64,000 nt of DNA, taken from positions 1 through 64,000 of the forward strand of contig JADJAE010000018.1 of assembly GCA_016704445.1 (NCBI GenBank), given 5' to 3'. The position numbers and the translations under genes are program-made. The stretch is from Deltaproteobacteria bacterium. Its GTDB lineage: Bacteria; Myxococcota_A; Polyangia; Polyangiales; Ga0077539. Position 1 is the first letter of the stretch. Every line of letters begins with the position of its first letter. The notes under the pieces were generated by a model. The model had not been told where the DNA came from, ran no database searches, and was given only the letters and a program-made list of their open reading frames with translations. This document shows positions 61,067 through 64,000 of this stretch, one piece after another.

Positions 61067-61705
61067 TGGGCACCTGCGGCGCGAGCTGCGGCATCACGAA
61101 GACCAGGGAGCGCGAGCGCGAGCAGGCGACCCGCGTGGCGCTCCGGGCCTTCGCCGACGGCCGCCGCGACACGCCGCGGTGGTGGCCGCCCTCGTCGGTG
61201 TTCGAGGCCGGTGAGGTGGAGAAGCTGGCCGAGGCGCTGCGGGGGGCGCTGCCTTGTCGCGCGGTGGTGGTCCCCCCGGCGGACGAGCTCGCGGCCACGT
61301 GGGTGTACGTCGTGCGCGACGATGGCCGAGGGCTCGTGGGTGGAGCTGCGCGAGGGCCGCGGGGCGGTGGTCCCGGAGGCGAGCGAGGAGCGGGGGCTGC
61401 GCGTGGGGCTCTCGGCGCTGCACCGCGCGGCGACGGTGCAGGAGTTCGCGCTGCGGGCGACGGTCGAGGGGCCCGTGGCGTGGGTCGAGGAGTCGCGCGT
61501 GGCGGGGGTCGACGACCGCAGGCTGCAGCTCTTCGTGAAGGCCGCGCAGGGGCTGCTGCGGACCATGAAGATCACCACGCTGGACGCGGCCTTCCTGGAG
61601 GGTCCGGCGGTGGAGGGGGCCGACCCGCTGTGGTCGCTGCTCTTCGACGCGTCGCCGATGGTGAGCCGCGCGGGCGAGTGGGTGACGCTCGGCGCGGAGC
61701 GGTAG
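61066..61705 (+). CDS. Hypothetical protein, apparent frameshift
   Basis: The start overlaps the coiled-coil gene stop (TGATG), so translation is probably coupled. The first part reads from 61066 (TRVALRAFADGRRDTPRWWPPSSVFEAGEVEKLAEAL, WVYVVRDD). Near 61315-61325 the plausible coding frame shifts by one base into AEGSWVELREGRGAVVPEASEERGLRVGLSALHRAATVQEF and ends at 61705 (GEWVTLGAER). The original frame after that point is Gly/Arg/Ala shadow. The reconstructed protein is about 213 residues with no recognised domain. Sequencing error or true disruption cannot be told apart. Confidence 0.55.
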
Positions 61706-61791
61706 AGGGGCCTTCGCGGTGACGGGGTGCGGCGGATCGCAGCGGAGTGCGACAGGAAGGCCCACGCCACCTGCGCGTAGGCCTACGGCGC

Positions 61792-62556
61792 TCAGGCCGC
61801 TTCGGTCGGGGTCGGGACGGCGGGCTCGGTCGGGTGGACCTTGCGGGCCTTCATGCGGAGGTTGAGCAGCTCGATGAGGAGCGCGAAGGCCATCGGGGCG
61901 TAGATGTAGCCCTTGGGGATGTGTCGGCCGACGGCGTCGGCCACGAGCATCACGCCGATGAGGATGAGGAAGGCGAGCGCCAGCACCTTCACCGTGGCGT
62001 GCTTCTCGACGAAGCGGCTCACCGGAGCGGCGAAGGCCAGCATGGTCGCCACCGCGGCCATCACCGCGACCACCATCACCCAGATCTGCTCGGGCGGGAC
62101 CATTCCCACCGCGGTGATGACCGAGTCGAGCGAGAACACCAGGTCGAGCGCCACGACCTGCGCGATGAGCGAGCCCGTCGACGCGACCGCCTTCGCCGCG
62201 CCCGGCGCGTCCTCCTCGACCCCCTCCACCTTCTTGTGGATCTCGATGGTGGCCTTCGCGATGAGGAAGGCCCCACCCGCGGCGAGCACGAGCTGCTTGC
62301 CGGTGATGGCGAGGCCCGCGACCGTGAAGAGGGGCCGCGTGAGGCCGAGCACCCAGGAGATCGCGAAGAGCAGCCCGATGCGCATCACCAGGGCGAGCCC
62401 GATGCCGAGGCGCGTGACCTTGCGGCGCTGCACCTCCGGAAGACGCCCGGTGAGCACCGAGATGAACACGATGTTGTCGACGCCCAGGACGATCTCCATC
62501 GCTACGAGGGAGACCAGCGCGATCCAGGTGTCCGCGCGATCGAAGCCAGTGAACAT
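61792..62556 (-). CDS. TerC-family membrane protein
   Basis: A 254-residue integral membrane protein with about seven helices and both TerC acidic motifs: EIVLGVDNIVFISVL near residue 20 and DLVFSLDSVITAVGM near 138. TerC-family proteins are linked to metal (Mn2+) handling in the membrane. The C-terminus is Pro/Thr-rich. Start ATG at 62556 with an upstream AGAGAGG box. It lies downstream of the AAA ATPase gene on the same strand. Confidence 0.92.
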   Translation of the reverse strand: MFTGFDRADTWIALVSLVAMEIVLGVDNIVFISVLTGRLPEVQRRKVTRLGIGLALVMRIGLLFAISWVLGLTRPLFTVAGLAITGKQLVLAAGGAFLIAKATIEIHKKVEGVEEDAPGAAKAVASTGSLIAQVVALDLVFSLDSVITAVGMVPPEQIWVMVVAVMAAVATMLAFAAPVSRFVEKHATVKVLALAFLILIGVMLVADAVGRHIPKGYIYAPMAFALLIELLNLRMKARKVHPTEPAVPTPTEAA

Positions 62557-62608
62557 TGAGCTCGTACCTCTCTTCAGGAGGATCCGCTCTGCGAGGGTCG
62601 TGCCCGCG

Positions 62609-63931
62609 TCACATCAGGTTGTGCCGCCGCATGTAGTCCGCGGCCTCGTCGTACTGCCCCGACTCGTTGGCGAACTGCACGTGGTTCCTGATCGTCCCGA
62701 ACCACTCCCTCGTCGAGGGCCGAAGCCTCGCGCGCGCCGCCTCCAGCATCGGCATCGTGATGGGCTCGACCTTCCCTGACGCGAGGCTCTTCCCGATGGC
62801 CGACTCCGCGGCGGCGTCGATGAGGTTCTCCAGGTCGGCGCCGGACCAGCCTTCGGTCACCTCCGCGAGGCGCAGGAAGTCCATCGGCCCCTGGGGCTTC
62901 TCCGCGAGCTTCAGCTTCAGGATCTGCGCGCGCCCCGGCCGGTCGGGCGGCGGGACGAACAGCACCTGGCTGAACCTCCCCGGCCGACGGAAGGCCGAGT
63001 CGACGTCCCACGGCGTGTTGGTCGCGCCCAGCACCAGCACCTTCTCGTTGCGGCTCGCGAAGCCGTCGAGCTCCGCCAGAAACTGCGTGATCACCCCGCG
63101 CATGGCGCCGGTCACCAGCTTGGCGCGCTGCATCCCTAGCGCGTCGACCTCATCGAAGAAGAGCACCGTCGGCGCCCGTCGCCTCGCGTCCTCGAAGATG
63201 GCGTGGAGCTGCCGCTCGGAGTTGCCGATCCACATGTCGAGCACCTCGTGCAGCCCGACGGAAACGAAGTGCGCGCCGCACTCCCCCGCGGTCGCCCTTG
63301 CCAGGAAGGTCTTGCCGCACCCCGGCGGACCATAGAACAGCATGCCCCCGCCGCCCTTCTTCCCGAAGGCCGCGAAGAGGTCGGGCTTCTGGAAGGGCAG
63401 AACGATCCGCATCCGGATGCGCTCCTTCACGTCGTCGAGGCCGCCCACGTCCGCGAAGGTCACGCCCTCCCTCGGGCCCGTCTCGGCCTCCTTGCCGACC
63501 GCCCCATCGGGCTCCTCGCGCGACGGCAGCAGCGCGTCCCAGAGCTTGGTGTCCGCGAGCTCTGGATCGAGCTGCACCGCGCGCTCGTAGTCGCGCCTCG
63601 CGTCGCGGTGCTCGTTGCGCCGCTCGTGCACCCTGGCCCTGAGCAGCAGACCCATCGCGTGCTCAGGAACCGACGTGAGCACCGCGTTGACGAAGCCCAG
63701 CGCCCGGTCGAGCTCCCCGAGGCTCAGCGCGCAGCGCGCGGCGCCGAGGCCCGCGTCGTCGCCGAGGGCGCGGTCGCCCAGGAGGCGCTCGAAGTGAGAG
63801 AGCGCGTCCCTGGGCTGCGCGGCCTTCTCCATCGCGGTCGCGACGTGCATCCGCAGCGGGGCGTTGTCCGGCGCGAGCGCCAGCGCTTCGAGGAGGAGCT
63901 TGAGGGTGGGGTCCGTCGGACGGTCTTGCAT
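62609..63931 (-). CDS. TPR-AAA+ ATPase
   Basis: A 440-residue protein. Residues 1-150 contain TPR-like helices (ALSHFERLLGDRAL, DRALGFVNAVLTSVPEHAMGLLLRARVHERRNEHRDARRDYERAVQLDPE). The AAA module has Walker A GPPGCGKTFLARA near residue 210, Walker B VLFFDEVDALG, sensor-type VLVLGATNTPWDVDSAFRRPGRF with the Arg finger, and a C-terminal helical lid. It resembles FtsH/p97-type AAA proteins without a protease domain. ATG at 63931 is preferred to 63955. Substrate unknown; a chaperone or remodelling role is inferred. Confidence 0.9.
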   Translation of the reverse strand: MQDRPTDPTLKLLLEALALAPDNAPLRMHVATAMEKAAQPRDALSHFERLLGDRALGDDAGLGAARCALSLGELDRALGFVNAVLTSVPEHAMGLLLRARVHERRNEHRDARRDYERAVQLDPELADTKLWDALLPSREEPDGAVGKEAETGPREGVTFADVGGLDDVKERIRMRIVLPFQKPDLFAAFGKKGGGGMLFYGPPGCGKTFLARATAGECGAHFVSVGLHEVLDMWIGNSERQLHAIFEDARRRAPTVLFFDEVDALGMQRAKLVTGAMRGVITQFLAELDGFASRNEKVLVLGATNTPWDVDSAFRRPGRFSQVLFVPPPDRPGRAQILKLKLAEKPQGPMDFLRLAEVTEGWSGADLENLIDAAAESAIGKSLASGKVEPITMPMLEAARARLRPSTREWFGTIRNHVQFANESGQYDEAADYMRRHNLM

Positions 63932-64000
63932 CGGCGCAGTGTAGCCCGCGCCCATCCATGTCCAGCAGCCCCCTGGAGGGTCAGCGGAAGACCTGCTCGC

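Overview
The window is one contiguous stretch of a very GC-rich (roughly 70 percent G+C) Gram-negative chromosome. Outer-membrane and OmpA-type proteins, many ExbB/ExbD-type motor genes, long coiled-coil proteins, a sigma-54 promoter and a large signalling load suggest a myxobacterium-like deltaproteobacterium (Myxococcota, possibly Polyangiales). This is inferred from gene content; no rRNA or other phylogenetic marker is present, and no tRNA or insertion sequence was seen.

Layout. 1-838: the trailer end of a type I-E-like CRISPR array with no cas genes in view, followed at once by a Uma2-family nuclease gene. 1.5-7.8 kb: bestrophin-like channel, DUF4142 protein, PH-like protein, htpG, a coiled-coil protein with 11-residue repeats and a small membrane protein. 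7.8-13.3 kb: a three-gene overlapping operon of REC-histidine kinase, PilZ plus PhcB-like methyltransferase, and a membrane hybrid kinase. It resembles the phcBSR quorum-sensing module of Ralstonia with a PilZ domain added. 13.3-24.2 kb: a long minus-strand block with coaBC, a VanW protein, a nitrilase-family amidase, two unknowns, and rodA-mrdA-mreD-mreC-mreB (cell elongation). 24.3-33.5 kb: FHA-GGDEF protein with a degenerate active site, hemC-hemA-hemX (tetrapyrrole and cytochrome c assembly), pyruvate dehydrogenase E1alpha-E1beta-E2 and an outer-membrane protein. 33.8-39.6 kb: two divergent ExbB-ExbD-ExbD operons around a 585-base intergenic region with good promoters, then an unknown membrane protein and a Fur regulator. 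39.6-47.6 kb: site-2 protease coupled to a FliH/SctL-like gene and an unknown gene, an unknown membrane protein, DUF1232, OmpA with thrombospondin type 3 repeats, SDR, and trmL. 47.7-58.1 kb: a consensus sigma-54 promoter, a small unknown gene, an 8.5-kb cyclic beta-1,2-glucan synthase gene and an outer-membrane protein. 58.2-64 kb: monothiol glutaredoxin, a Rossmann-head coiled-coil protein, a frameshifted gene, a TerC-family protein and a TPR-AAA ATPase.

Two signals stand out. First, a dispersed 16-bp palindrome, TTAC-N8-GTAA, occurs 6 times exactly and 6 more times with one outer base changed (plus one weaker copy). All 12 strong copies lie inside different genes, in all three reading frames, and they force rare TTA, ATA and GTA codons. 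Far fewer than one copy would be expected at this base composition. Second, the PilZ-methyltransferase/two-kinase operon is a candidate fatty-acid-methyl-ester signalling system linked to cyclic di-GMP. Two genes (17.5-18.6 kb and 61.1-61.7 kb) appear frameshifted, which may be sequencing error.
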